A DNA stretch of 64,000 bases. Origin: Mangrovimonas spongiae. Its GTDB lineage: Bacteria; Bacteroidota; Bacteroidia; Flavobacteriales; Flavobacteriaceae. The notes under the pieces are model-generated. The model searched no databases. It was not told where the DNA came from and saw nothing but the letters and a program-made list of their open reading frames with translations. A program made the position numbers and the translations under genes. This document shows positions 25,386 to 35,273 of the stretch, piece after piece. The stretch spans positions 62,001 through 126,000 of the forward strand of contig NZ_RWBG01000002.1 of the NCBI RefSeq assembly GCF_003944795.1, written 5' to 3'. Within the stretch, counting starts at the first letter, position 1, and each line of letters begins with the position of its first letter.

Positions 25386-25988
25386 ATGAATTTCCTAGCA
25401 CATATTTATCTCTCTGGAGATAACGAATTAGTTACTATTGGTAACTTTATAGCCGATGGTATCCGTGGTAAAAAATACAAACAATACCCTAAAGAGGTAC
25501 AAATAGGCATTTTGCTTCATCGTGAGATAGACACCTTTACCGATGCACATCCTACGGTAAGACAAAGTACTAAAAGACTGCATGAAAACTACAGCCATTA
25601 TAGCGGGGTTATTGTTGATATTTTATACGATCATTTTTTAGCAAAAAACTGGGAGCATTACTGCAAAACACCGCTTTCTATTTACGTCGAAAATTTTTAT
25701 GATTTACTTGAGAAGCATTACGAATTACTTCCCATAAAAACCCAACGCATGATGCCTTACATGATTTCTGATAATTGGCTATTAAACTACGCTAATATTG
25801 AAGGGATTCAAAACGTTTTAAATGGCATGAACAGAAGAACAAACCATATTTCAGGAATGGATAAAGCCACTAACGAGCTAAAAGAATACTACAAAGAATT
25901 TGAAAAAGAGTTTACCACTTTTTTTGCCGAACTTATAGTGTTTACCAAAAAAAAACAACTAGAAATTGAAAAACGCATCAAGCCATAA
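25386..25988 (+). CDS. Acyl carrier protein phosphodiesterase (AcpH-like)
   Basis: A 200-residue cytosolic protein of the DUF479/AcpH family, HD-like hydrolases that remove the phosphopantetheine group from acyl carrier protein. Family marks are MNFLAHIYLSG at the start, GNFIADGIRG (about 21-30), LLHREIDTFTDAHP (about 48-61) and YDHFLAKNW (about 86-94); the His and Asp residues are expected metal ligands. The ATG at 25386 gives the conserved N-terminus. A near-consensus -7 box TGAATTTG lies at 25366-25373. Confidence 0.85.
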   Translation: MNFLAHIYLSGDNELVTIGNFIADGIRGKKYKQYPKEVQIGILLHREIDTFTDAHPTVRQSTKRLHENYSHYSGVIVDILYDHFLAKNWEHYCKTPLSIYVENFYDLLEKHYELLPIKTQRMMPYMISDNWLLNYANIEGIQNVLNGMNRRTNHISGMDKATNELKEYYKEFEKEFTTFFAELIVFTKKKQLEIEKRIKP

Positions 25989-26071
25989 GAAGCTTAAAAT
26001 TTTAACAGAATCTTACAAGTTTATACTTATTATCAAATAGTAAGTCGCTTCATTTTTCATCTCAAATTAAG

Positions 26072-26080
26072 TACCTTTGC
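26072..26080 (+). promoter_or_regulatory. -7 promoter element of uvrA
   Basis: TACCTTTGC matches TAnnTTTG plus C, 14 nt before the ATG at 26095. A longer reading frame from the TTG at 26077 starts inside this box, which rules it out as the start. Confidence 0.65.
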
Positions 26081-26094
26081 AACTTTGCGGTTTT

Positions 26095-28926
26095 ATGAGT
26101 CAGTTTGAAGAACATATTGAAGTTAAGGGTGCTAGAGTCCATAACTTAAAAAATATAGATGTTACGATTCCTCGTGACAAATTGGTGGTTATAACAGGGT
26201 TGTCAGGGTCTGGAAAATCCTCTTTAGCTTTCGATACTATTTATGCCGAAGGACAACGACGCTATATTGAAACATTTTCGGCTTATGCCAGACAATTTTT
26301 AGGTGGATTAGAACGTCCCGATGTTGATAAAATTGATGGGCTTTCACCAGTAATTGCTATAGAACAAAAAACCACCAGTAAGTCGCCAAGATCTACCGTA
26401 GGCACTATCACCGAAATATACGATTTTCTAAGACTTCTATTTGCCCGTGCTAGCGATGCTTACAGTTATAATACTGGCGAAAAAATGGTAAGCTATAACG
26501 ACGAGCAAATCAAGCAACTTATTATAGAAAGTTACCACGGAAAACGGATTAATATTTTAGCACCTGTTATTCGCTCTAGAAAAGGACATTATCGCGAATT
26601 ATTCGAGCAAATTGCCAAACAAGGTTTTGTAAAAGTTAGAACAGATGGAGAAGTTCGTGACCTTGTAAAAGGGATGAAATTAGATCGTTACAAAACACAT
26701 GACATTGAAATTGTTATTGATAGGCTTAAAATAGATGACCAAGCCGATAACGACAAACGCCTAACCGAAACCATAAACACAGCCATGTATCATGGCGATG
26801 ATGTACTTATGGTTCTAGATCATGACACACAAGAAACACGATATTTTAGTAGAAATTTAATGTGTCCTAGTTCTGGTATTTCTTACCCAAATCCAGAACC
26901 CAATAACTTTTCGTTTAACTCGCCAAAAGGAGCTTGCCCAAAATGTAATGGCATAGGAACATTGTACGAGGTTAATGAAAATAAAATTATCCCAGACGAC
27001 TCAAAATCTATTGCAACTGGCGCTTTAGCACCACATGGTCCAGAAAAGAAGAGCTGGATTTTTAAACAATTAGAAATCATTGCGCAACGCTATAACTTTT
27101 CGCTAAACGATCCTTACAAAGATATTCCTAAAGAGGCTAAACAGGTTATTTTATATGGTGGCAACGATCAATTTTCTATTGAAAGTAAAACTCTAGGCGT
27201 AACTAGAGATTATAAAATAGATTTTGAAGGGGTTGCTAATTTTATCGAAAGTCAATATAAAAATGCCGATAGCACCTCTTTAAAACGTTGGGCAAAAGAG
27301 TACATGGATAAAGTAACTTGTTCAGCATGTAGCGGCTCAAGATTAAGAAAAGAATCGCTTTACTTTAAAGTGAACGATTTAAATATTGCCGAATTGGCAA
27401 ATAAAGATATTTCCGATTTAACCCAGTGGTTTAATAAACTTCCTAAACAACTTTCCGGGGCACAGTTAAAAATTTCAGAAGAAATTATTAAAGAAATATC
27501 TACCAGATTACAATTTTTAATGGATGTTGGTTTAGATTATCTTTCCCTTAACCGAAGTTCCAAAACACTTTCTGGTGGCGAAGCCCAACGTATTCGTTTA
27601 GCCACGCAAATTGGGTCTCAGCTTGTTGGTGTACTTTATATTTTAGACGAACCTAGTATTGGGTTACACCAACGCGATAACGAAAAATTAATCAATTCAC
27701 TTGTATCGCTTCGCGATGTTGGAAATTCAGTCATTGTAGTGGAACACGACAAAGACATGATTGAACGTGCCGATTATGTAATTGATATTGGCCCAAAAGC
27801 TGGAAAACATGGTGGTGAAATTATAAGTATTGGTACTCCAGACGAGTTAAAAAAACACCATACACTAACGGCAGATTACTTAAACGGAAGCAAAGAAATT
27901 GAAGTCCCTAAAAAACGACGTAAAGGTAACGGCAAGTTTATAACGCTTTCTGGCTGTACAGGTAATAATTTAAAGAATGTTACCGCTAAATTTCCATTAG
28001 GAAAAATGATTGGTGTAACTGGTGTTTCTGGAAGTGGAAAGTCTACCTTAATAAACGAAACCCTCTACCCTATTATGAATGCGCATTACTTTAATGGGGT
28101 AAAAAAACCCATGCCATATAAAAAAATAACGGGTCTTGAGCATATCGATAAAGTTATAGACATTAACCAATCTCCCATAGGAAGAACTCCGCGAAGCAAT
28201 CCTGCAACTTATACAGGTGTATTTAGCGAAATACGAAGTTTATTTGCTAAAATTCCAGAAGCTATGATTCGTGGTTACAAACCCGGTAGATTTAGCTTTA
28301 ATGTTAAAGGTGGACGATGCGAAACCTGTCAAGGTGGTGGTTTACGAGTAATAGAAATGAATTTTCTTCCAGATGTTTATGTGGATTGCGAAACCTGCCA
28401 AGGCAAACGCTTTAATAGAGAAACGCTAGAAATACGCTACAAAGGAAAGTCTATTAGTGATGTTTTGGAAATGACGATAAATGAAGCTGTGGCGTTTTTT
28501 GAACACATTCCTAAAATTCATAAAAAAGTTAAAACCATAAAAGATGTAGGTTTAGGCTATATCACGTTAGGACAACAAAGTACAACACTTTCTGGTGGTG
28601 AAGCGCAACGTATAAAACTAGCAACCGAACTTAGTAAACGTGCCACTGGAAATACTTTTTATATTTTAGACGAACCTACAACAGGCCTTCACTTTGAGGA
28701 TATTCGAGTACTCATGCAAGTGTTAAACAAATTAGCCGATAAAGGAAATACAGTATTAATTATTGAGCATAACCTAGATGTTATTAAAATGATGGATCAT
28801 ATTATCGACATAGGCTATGAAGGCGGAAAAGGCGGTGGAAAAATAGTTGCAGAAGGTACTCCTGAACAAATTATTAAAGACAAAAAAAGTTATACCGCTA
28901 AATTCTTAAAAAAAGAACTAACTTAG
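26095..28926 (+). CDS. uvrA: Excinuclease ABC subunit UvrA
   Basis: A 943-residue DNA-damage recognition ATPase of nucleotide excision repair, which loads UvrB on damaged DNA. Two ABC ATPase modules are visible: Walker [10 protein letters not shown] (about 37) and GVSGSGKST (about 645), signatures [12 protein letters not shown] (about 495) and [12 protein letters not shown] (about 835), and Walker [15 protein letters not shown] and [14 protein letters not shown]. Zinc-finger cysteines occur as [16 protein letters not shown] and [16 protein letters not shown]. Length and motifs are complete. The ATG at 26095 is chosen because of the promoter position. The LOG-family gene follows after 38 nt and may share the transcript. 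Confidence 0.97.
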   Translation: MSQFEEHIEVKGARVHNLKNIDVTIPRDKLVVITGLSGSGKSSLAFDTIYAEGQRRYIETFSAYARQFLGGLERPDVDKIDGLSPVIAIEQKTTSKSPRSTVGTITEIYDFLRLLFARASDAYSYNTGEKMVSYNDEQIKQLIIESYHGKRINILAPVIRSRKGHYRELFEQIAKQGFVKVRTDGEVRDLVKGMKLDRYKTHDIEIVIDRLKIDDQADNDKRLTETINTAMYHGDDVLMVLDHDTQETRYFSRNLMCPSSGISYPNPEPNNFSFNSPKGACPKCNGIGTLYEVNENKIIPDDSKSIATGALAPHGPEKKSWIFKQLEIIAQRYNFSLNDPYKDIPKEAKQVILYGGNDQFSIESKTLGVTRDYKIDFEGVANFIESQYKNADSTSLKRWAKEYMDKVTCSACSGSRLRKESLYFKVNDLNIAELANKDISDLTQWFNKLPKQLSGAQLKISEEIIKEISTRLQFLMDVGLDYLSLNRSSKTLSGGEAQRIRLATQIGSQLVGVLYILDEPSIGLHQRDNEKLINSLVSLRDVGNSVIVVEHDKDMIERADYVIDIGPKAGKHGGEIISIGTPDELKKHHTLTADYLNGSKEIEVPKKRRKGNGKFITLSGCTGNNLKNVTAKFPLGKMIGVTGVSGSGKSTLINETLYPIMNAHYFNGVKKPMPYKKITGLEHIDKVIDINQSPIGRTPRSNPATYTGVFSEIRSLFAKIPEAMIRGYKPGRFSFNVKGGRCETCQGGGLRVIEMNFLPDVYVDCETCQGKRFNRETLEIRYKGKSISDVLEMTINEAVAFFEHIPKIHKKVKTIKDVGLGYITLGQQSTTLSGGEAQRIKLATELSKRATGNTFYILDEPTTGLHFEDIRVLMQVLNKLADKGNTVLIIEHNLDVIKMMDHIIDIGYEGGKGGGKIVAEGTPEQIIKDKKSYTAKFLKKELT

Positions 28927-28964
28927 TCTGTTGCAAAAACCGAATTAAAAACAAGTATCATAAT

Positions 28965-29654
28965 ATGAGAAAAGAACAACATCACAAAAGATGGAATGAA
29001 ATAAAAACAAACGACTCCTGGGCCATATTTAAAATTATGGGAGAGTTTGTAAATGGTTACGAAAAATTAAGTCGTATAGGTCCTTGTGTATCCATTTTTG
29101 GATCGGCAAGAACAAAACCAGATCATAAATATTACAAATTAGCAGAAGACATAGCAAAAAACATTGTAGATCATGGTTACGGTGTTATAACAGGTGGCGG
29201 ACCAGGAATTATGGAAGCTGGTAATAAAGGTGCGCATATTGCTGGAGGAACATCGGTTGGATTAAATATCGAACTCCCATTCGAACAACATGATAATCCG
29301 TATATAGACTCCAACAAAAGCCTTGATTTTGATTACTTTTTTGTTAGAAAAGTTATGTTTGTAAAATACTCTCAAGGGTTTGTTGTTATGCCTGGCGGCT
29401 TTGGAACCCTAGACGAGCTTTTTGAAGCGATTACACTTATTCAAACCAAAAAAATTGAAAAATTCCCTATTATTCTAGTAGGTTCTGATTTTTGGAACGG
29501 CCTAATAGATTGGGTAAAATCCACCTTATTAGAAGCTAATAATAATATTAGCCCAGAAGATTTAAATTTAATACATGTTGTAGATACAGCAGATGAAGTT
29601 ATTACTATTTTAGATAGCTTCTATAACAAATACGGCTTAAGTCCTAACTTCTAA
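28965..29654 (+). CDS. LOG family (TIGR00730) Rossmann-fold protein
   Basis: A 229-residue cytosolic protein of the lysine-decarboxylase-like LOG family. Many members hydrolyse the N-glycosidic bond of cytokinin or other nucleoside monophosphates. The motifs are VSIFGSARTKPDH (about 43-55), VITGGGPGIMEAGNKGA (about 73-89) and PGGFGTLDELFE (about 147-158), the PGGxGTxxE signature of the family. The N-terminal 40 residues (HHKRWNEIKTNDSW) are typical of the longer bacterial group. The natural substrate in this bacterium is unknown. Downstream is a long-loop terminator. Confidence 0.9.
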   Translation: MRKEQHHKRWNEIKTNDSWAIFKIMGEFVNGYEKLSRIGPCVSIFGSARTKPDHKYYKLAEDIAKNIVDHGYGVITGGGPGIMEAGNKGAHIAGGTSVGLNIELPFEQHDNPYIDSNKSLDFDYFFVRKVMFVKYSQGFVVMPGGFGTLDELFEAITLIQTKKIEKFPIILVGSDFWNGLIDWVKSTLLEANNNISPEDLNLIHVVDTADEVITILDSFYNKYGLSPNF

Positions 29655-29660
29655 TAACTT

Positions 29661-29708
29661 TAAAAGCATGGTATTTTAACATTTTATTGATGCCATGCTT
29701 TTAAAATT
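29661..29708 (+). terminator. Possible terminator after the LOG gene
   Basis: An 11-bp stem (29661-29671 with 29693-29703) with a 21-nt loop. The T-run is short, so strength is uncertain. Confidence 0.5.
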
Positions 29709-29749
29709 TCTGTTATATTCCATAAAAAATTGCTATAACCTTTTCAGGA

Positions 29750-32605
29750 TTGTTTAGATTGCGTTTCCTTTCTAGTTTACCGTATTTACTACTTATATTA
29801 AGTTTATTTTTAAGTAGTATGCCACTGTTATGCCAAAACAAGATTGATATTAAGGCTGATTTTAATGTTACAAACAAGAGCATAAAAATCTCGCAAAACA
29901 TAACCTACTACAATACATCAAACAAAGTTTTAGACACCATTTATCTAAACGATTGGAGCCATAGTTACTCAACTAAAAAAACACCATTAGCTAATAGATT
30001 TGCCGAGGAATACAAAACAGAATTTCACTTCGCTAAAAATGAAGACAGAGGGTATTCGGTAGTAACATCTATTACCCAAAATGGTGAAGATGTTTTCTTC
30101 GACAGATTGAAAAATCATATCGATGTAATTAAAGTCGCGCTACAAACACCACTACAACCAAGCCAAAGCTACACGATAAAAATAAATTACATTGTTCAAG
30201 TACCCAATGATAAATTTACGAGGTATGGTTTTACTTCTGATGGCAATTTTAACTTAAGATATTGGTATATTACACCGGCTGTTTTTAATGGCGAATGGCA
30301 ATATTACAGTAATAAAGATTTAGACGATTTATTTGCTCCTGAAGCCAATATAATACTGCAAGCTACATACCCTAAAATCTATACATTAACTTCCGAATTA
30401 GATGAATTAACTTCCACAGAAAACGATAGCACTATAACAACTGTACTAACTGGAGAAAAAAGAATTAATTCCAGATTATTTTTACAAAAACAAAACAACT
30501 TTAGCACTACCGGCACAGATAATTTCTTGTTAGTTTCTAATATAGATGACGAAGAGCTACATATTGTAGATAAAGCTTTAGTTATAGATAATGTTTCTAA
30601 ATTTTTAAAAGAGAATTTAATTGAGTACCCTCACAAAAAGTTATTACTAACGCACATCGATTATAAAAAAAATCCTATTTATGGGTTAAACCTTCTCCCC
30701 GATTTTATTCGACCTTTTCCTGATAAATTTCAATACGAACTTAAAATTCTAAAAACAGCATTACATAATTATTTAGAAAATACCTTAATAATCAATCCAA
30801 GAGAAGATCAATGGATTATCGATGGGCTTCAAACATATTTTCTTATGAAATATGTAGATGAATACTATCCTAATATGAAAATCTTTGGAACACTATCTAA
30901 AATATGGGGTATTCGTTCGTTTCATGCAGCACAATTAGATTTTAACGATCAGTATAACTTTCTATACATGCATATGGCTAGAGAAAACCTAGACCAACCA
31001 TTACTTATGGAAAAAGATTCGCTGTTAAAATTTAACGAAAACATTGCTAACAAATATAAAGCAGGTATTGGATTACGCTATTTAGACGATTTTGTAAACG
31101 CCAATACCGTAGAAAAGACCATAAAACAATATTTAAGTGACTATGCTTTAAAACAAACCAACTCTAAAGACTTTGAAAACCTGCTTAAAAGCAATACAAC
31201 CAAAGATATTAATTGGTTTTTTACCGACTATTTAAAGACAAACAAGCAAATAGATTTTAAAATAACCCAATTAGAAAGCACTAAAGACTCCATTAAAGTT
31301 ACCATAAAAAACAAGCGTAATAACAACATGCCCGTATCGTTATTTGGCATAAACAACGATACTGTTATTTCTAAATATTGGGTAGAACACATTCATGGCG
31401 AAAAAACTATTACCATACCAAACAACAATATTGAAAAACTAGTCTTAAATTACGACAAGTCCATTCCCGAATTTAATTTAAGAGACAACTGGAAATCTAC
31501 TAAAGGCTTTTTACTAAACAATAGACCTTTACAATTTAGATTGTTTACCGATATAGAAGACCCCTATTACAATCAAGTCTTTTTTATGCCACAATTTGAT
31601 TATAACTTATACGATGGCGTCTCTCCTGGTATTAAACTAGCTAATAAAACAGTACTGGAAAAACCGTTTCATTACGATATAAGACCAACCTATGGTTTAC
31701 GAAGCAAACAATTAAGAGGAAAGGCCAAATTTAGTTACAAACACAATTTAAAAAACAACAACTTATACTACGTAAGGTATGGTTTAACAGGAGAATACTC
31801 CAATTATGCACCAGAATTATCTTATTCAGAATTCACACCATACCTACAATTTAGATTTCGAGACCACAAAAATCTTAGAGACAACAAAAAAAAGTATTTA
31901 ACACTTCGCTACGTAAATATAAACCGCGAAGAAGACCCAACTGGTGAATTTAACGTAGAAGACGAGCCTAGTTATAGTGTTTTTAATATGAATTACGGTC
32001 AAAGCGACCCAAATTTAAAAAACTACAACTCATGGAATGCCGATTTACAATTAGCCAAAAAATTTGGTAAACTTTCATTCACTTACGAATATAGAAAGCT
32101 AACCGAAAAAAACCGCCAATATAATTTAAGGCTCTTTACTGGTTTATTTCTATATAATAACTCCTACCAAACATCCAATTATTTTAGTTTTGCTCTAGAC
32201 AGACCAACAGATTATCTTTTTGATTACAATTATTATGGTAGATCTGAAGAATCAGGATTATTTAGCCAACAATTAATTATTGCCGAAGGTGGTTTTAAAT
32301 CTAAACTAAACACACCTTACGCCAACCAATGGATTTCTACAATAAATGGTAGCACAACCATTTGGAGGTACATTCATGCCTATGGCGATGCGGGATTAGT
32401 AAAAAGTCATTACAACGATGCTAAATTCGTTTACGATTCTGGCATACGATTTAGCTTAGTAGATGATTATTTTGAACTCTACTTTCCTATATACTCAAAC
32501 TTAGGATGGGAAATAGCCCAACCTAACTACGATCAAAAAATACGCTTTATTATCGCGCTCGACCTTCAAACCTTATTTGGATTATTCTCAAGACGCTGGT
32601 ATTAA
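29750..32605 (+). CDS. M1-peptidase-like protein fused to a C-terminal beta-barrel, catalytic site lost
   Basis: A 951-residue exported protein. A signal peptide (LLLILSLFLSSMPLLCQ) is followed by an M1-like N-terminal beta domain (about 28-240) and a region that aligns with the M1 catalytic domain. The HExxH zinc motif reads KTALH (residues 335-339) and the EGxxTY glutamate is DG (Asp358, IDGLQTY), so zinc hydrolysis is unlikely. Residues about 590-951 are rich in alternating aromatic strands and end FGLFSRRWY, as in an outer-membrane barrel. No ATG precedes the signal peptide; a stop lies 24 nt upstream, so the start is TTG at 29750 or 29759. Not a recognised, named family; function unknown. 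Confidence 0.75.
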   Translation: MFRLRFLSSLPYLLLILSLFLSSMPLLCQNKIDIKADFNVTNKSIKISQNITYYNTSNKVLDTIYLNDWSHSYSTKKTPLANRFAEEYKTEFHFAKNEDRGYSVVTSITQNGEDVFFDRLKNHIDVIKVALQTPLQPSQSYTIKINYIVQVPNDKFTRYGFTSDGNFNLRYWYITPAVFNGEWQYYSNKDLDDLFAPEANIILQATYPKIYTLTSELDELTSTENDSTITTVLTGEKRINSRLFLQKQNNFSTTGTDNFLLVSNIDDEELHIVDKALVIDNVSKFLKENLIEYPHKKLLLTHIDYKKNPIYGLNLLPDFIRPFPDKFQYELKILKTALHNYLENTLIINPREDQWIIDGLQTYFLMKYVDEYYPNMKIFGTLSKIWGIRSFHAAQLDFNDQYNFLYMHMARENLDQPLLMEKDSLLKFNENIANKYKAGIGLRYLDDFVNANTVEKTIKQYLSDYALKQTNSKDFENLLKSNTTKDINWFFTDYLKTNKQIDFKITQLESTKDSIKVTIKNKRNNNMPVSLFGINNDTVISKYWVEHIHGEKTITIPNNNIEKLVLNYDKSIPEFNLRDNWKSTKGFLLNNRPLQFRLFTDIEDPYYNQVFFMPQFDYNLYDGVSPGIKLANKTVLEKPFHYDIRPTYGLRSKQLRGKAKFSYKHNLKNNNLYYVRYGLTGEYSNYAPELSYSEFTPYLQFRFRDHKNLRDNKKKYLTLRYVNINREEDPTGEFNVEDEPSYSVFNMNYGQSDPNLKNYNSWNADLQLAKKFGKLSFTYEYRKLTEKNRQYNLRLFTGLFLYNNSYQTSNYFSFALDRPTDYLFDYNYYGRSEESGLFSQQLIIAEGGFKSKLNTPYANQWISTINGSTTIWRYIHAYGDAGLVKSHYNDAKFVYDSGIRFSLVDDYFELYFPIYSNLGWEIAQPNYDQKIRFIIALDLQTLFGLFSRRWY

Positions 32606-32736
32606 AATTAAGAATTCAGCTCGTTTTTCTTTAATGAATTCTCATTTATGATGTGTTTTGTTAGTTATTCTTCAATTTAACTTCCTAAAAAGAGAAAATT
32701 GTTAACAAATATTCAGTTTTTCAAGCAATAGTTCAA

Positions 32737-32768
32737 TTGCAATTCACACAATAATTAACTACCTTTGC
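32737..32768 (+). promoter_or_regulatory. Promoter of the fused E1 dehydrogenase gene
   Basis: TTG (32737-32739), 20 nt, then TACCTTTGC (32760-32768), a full match to the Bacteroidota promoter pattern. The ATG at 32788 is 19 nt downstream. Confidence 0.75.
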
Positions 32769-32787
32769 AACAACTCAAATTAAAGCT

Positions 32788-35199
32788 ATGCAAACAAATC
32801 CAGATATTAAAAACGACTTATCATTTGAAGACTTTAAAAAAGAAGTTATTAACGATTACAAAATAGCCGTAACATCGCGCGAATGTAGTTTATTAGGACG
32901 ACGAGAAGTTTTAACTGGAAAAGCTAAATTTGGAATTTTTGGTGATGGAAAAGAAGTCCCGCAATTGGCCATGGCTAAAGCATTTAAAAATGGTGATTTT
33001 CGTTCTGGTTATTACAGAGACCAAACGTTTATGATGGCTATTGGAGAGTTAACTATAGAACAATTTTTCTCTGGACTATATGCCAATACCGATTTAGAAA
33101 AAGAACCTATGTCTGCCGGTCGCCAAATGGGAGGTCACTTCACGACCCATAGTTTAGATGAGAATGGGAATTGGGTTAATTTAACCAAACAAAAAAACTC
33201 TAGTGCCGATATCTCTCCTACTGCTGGGCAAATGCCACGCTTATTAGGCTTAGCACAAGCCTCAAAAATTTACAGACATGTTGATGGTATAAACACCGAA
33301 AACTTCTCGGTAAACGGAAATGAAATCGCTTGGGGAACCATTGGTAATGCTAGTACTAGCGAAGGCTTGTTTTTTGAAACCATAAATGCCGCAGGCGTTT
33401 TACAAGTTCCTATGGTTATTAGTGTTTGGGACGACGAATATGGTATTTCTGTTCACGCAAGGCACCAAACAACTAAAGAAAATATTTCCGAAATCCTTAA
33501 AGGATTCCAAAGAACCAAAGACGCAAAAGGCTACGAAATTTTAAAAGTTAAAGGTTGGGATTATGTATCCTTAATTGAAACTTATCAAGAAGCCAGCGAA
33601 ATTTCTAGAGAAGAACATGTTCCTGTACTCATTCACGTTCAAGAATTAACACAACCACAAGGACACTCAACCTCTGGTTCGCATGAACGCTATAAAAGTC
33701 CAGACAGATTAAAATGGGAAAAAGAATATGACTGTAATCAACAAATGAGAGCTTGGATGATTGCTGGTGGTATGGCTACCGAAGAAGAACTTACAGCTAT
33801 TGAAAAAGCCATTAAAAAAGAGGTTAGAAATGGCAAAAAAGCGGCTTGGGAAGCATTTATGCAACCTATTTTAAAAGAACGTTCAGAATTAGTTAACTTA
33901 TTACAAAACTTAGCTAAAGTTGGTGCCAACAAAGTATTTATAGAAAAATTAGCCAACGATTTAAATACCATAGACGAGCCTATGCGAAAAGACATTTTCT
34001 CGGCAGCAAGAAAATCGTTACGCTACGTAATAGGTGAAGACTCAAATGAAAAAAACCAATTAATAAATTGGTTTAATACACTATCTAAAGACATTCAACC
34101 TAAGTATAGCTCGCATTTATACAGTCAATCCGATAAATCTGCGACCCAAATAGAAGGTGTCGCTCCTATCTACAATGAAGACAGTAAAGATGTTGATGCT
34201 AGAATTATTATACGCGACAATTTTGACGCTATATTTAACAAATACCCAGAAGCGCTCATTTTTGGTGAAGATTCAGGAAATATTGGCGATGTAAACCAAG
34301 GACTAGAAGGGCTTCAAGAAAAATACGGTGAATTACGCATAGCCGACGCTGGTATACGTGAAGCCACCATTCTTGGACAAGGTATTGGTATGGCAATGCG
34401 TGGATTACGCCCAATTGCCGAAATTCAATATTTAGATTACTTAATGTATGCACTACAAATTATAAGTGATGATTTGGCCACTTTACACTACAGAACTAAA
34501 GGACGCCAAAAAGCGCCATTAATTGTTCGTACACGTGGACATAGATTAGAAGGTATTTGGCATTCTGGATCGCAAATGGGTGGCATTATTAATTTAGTTC
34601 GAGGAATACACGTGCTTGTTCCTAGAAATATGACGAAAGCCGCAGGGTTTTACAACACCCTATTAGAAAGTGACGAACCTGCACTTATTGTAGAATGCTT
34701 AAACGGCTACCGTTTAAAAGAAAAAATGCCAGCAAATATTGGTGAATTTAAAACCCCTATTGGTATTGTTGAAACTGTAAAAGAAGGTACAGATATTACA
34801 TTAGTATCCTACGGATCAACATTACGCATTGTTTCAGATGTTGCCAAAGAACTTCTTGAAGTTGGTATTAATGCTGAAGTTATAGATATTCAAAGTTTAT
34901 TACCATTCGATTTGAATCACGATATTGTAAAAAGTGTTGCTAAAACCAATAGACTAATGGTTATAGATGAGGATGTTCCTGGTGGTGCTTCAGCGTATAT
35001 TTTAAACGAAATATTAAACACCCAAAACGCTTACATTCACCTTGACAGTAAACCAATAACACTTACGGCTAAAGAACATCGCCCAGCTTATGGAACAGAC
35101 GGCGATTATTTTTCTAAACCTTCTGCCGAAGATATTTTTGAAGCCGTTTACAACGTTATGCACGAAGTTAGTCCTAACGACTATCCAAAACTTAAATAA
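32788..35199 (+). CDS. Fused 2-oxoacid dehydrogenase E1 alpha/beta (branched-chain type)
   Basis: An 803-residue thiamine-diphosphate enzyme with E1 alpha (about 1-400) and E1 beta (about 460-803) in one chain, as is usual in Flavobacteriaceae. It would decarboxylate branched-chain 2-oxoacids for the E2/E3 complex that makes precursors of iso-fatty acids. Alpha marks: GYYRDQTFMMA, MSAGRQMGGH. The thiamine site usually GDG...NN reads GNASTSEG (about 186-193) and WDDEYG (about 214). Beta marks: IFGEDSGNIGDVNQGLEGL, RIADAGIREATILGQGIG and RTRGHRLEGIWHSG. E2 and E3 genes are not in the window. Whether the altered thiamine motif matters is unclear. Confidence 0.88.
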   Translation: MQTNPDIKNDLSFEDFKKEVINDYKIAVTSRECSLLGRREVLTGKAKFGIFGDGKEVPQLAMAKAFKNGDFRSGYYRDQTFMMAIGELTIEQFFSGLYANTDLEKEPMSAGRQMGGHFTTHSLDENGNWVNLTKQKNSSADISPTAGQMPRLLGLAQASKIYRHVDGINTENFSVNGNEIAWGTIGNASTSEGLFFETINAAGVLQVPMVISVWDDEYGISVHARHQTTKENISEILKGFQRTKDAKGYEILKVKGWDYVSLIETYQEASEISREEHVPVLIHVQELTQPQGHSTSGSHERYKSPDRLKWEKEYDCNQQMRAWMIAGGMATEEELTAIEKAIKKEVRNGKKAAWEAFMQPILKERSELVNLLQNLAKVGANKVFIEKLANDLNTIDEPMRKDIFSAARKSLRYVIGEDSNEKNQLINWFNTLSKDIQPKYSSHLYSQSDKSATQIEGVAPIYNEDSKDVDARIIIRDNFDAIFNKYPEALIFGEDSGNIGDVNQGLEGLQEKYGELRIADAGIREATILGQGIGMAMRGLRPIAEIQYLDYLMYALQIISDDLATLHYRTKGRQKAPLIVRTRGHRLEGIWHSGSQMGGIINLVRGIHVLVPRNMTKAAGFYNTLLESDEPALIVECLNGYRLKEKMPANIGEFKTPIGIVETVKEGTDITLVSYGSTLRIVSDVAKELLEVGINAEVIDIQSLLPFDLNHDIVKSVAKTNRLMVIDEDVPGGASAYILNEILNTQNAYIHLDSKPITLTAKEHRPAYGTDGDYFSKPSAEDIFEAVYNVMHEVSPNDYPKLK

Positions 35200-35220
35200 C
35201 AAATTTTAAATATCATTTTG

Positions 35221-35263
35221 AAAAACCTTTTAGGTAATACTATAAACCTAAAAGGTTTTTTTA
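35221..35263 (+). terminator. Strong terminator after the E1 gene
   Basis: A perfect 15-bp stem (35221-35235 with 35246-35260) and a 10-nt loop, ending in T's. The next start codon is only 11 nt downstream. Confidence 0.85.
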
Positions 35264-35273
35264 TATTTAATAC

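Noticed and set aside
26077-26094. Longer uvrA start at a TTG (26077)
   Set aside because: The codon lies within the -7 promoter box TACCTTTGC (26072-26080), so it would not be on the transcript.
32611-32642. 8-bp inverted repeat AGAATTCA/TGAATTCT after the barrel fusion gene as a terminator
   Set aside because: Long loop, AT-rich arms and no T-run; too weak to call.
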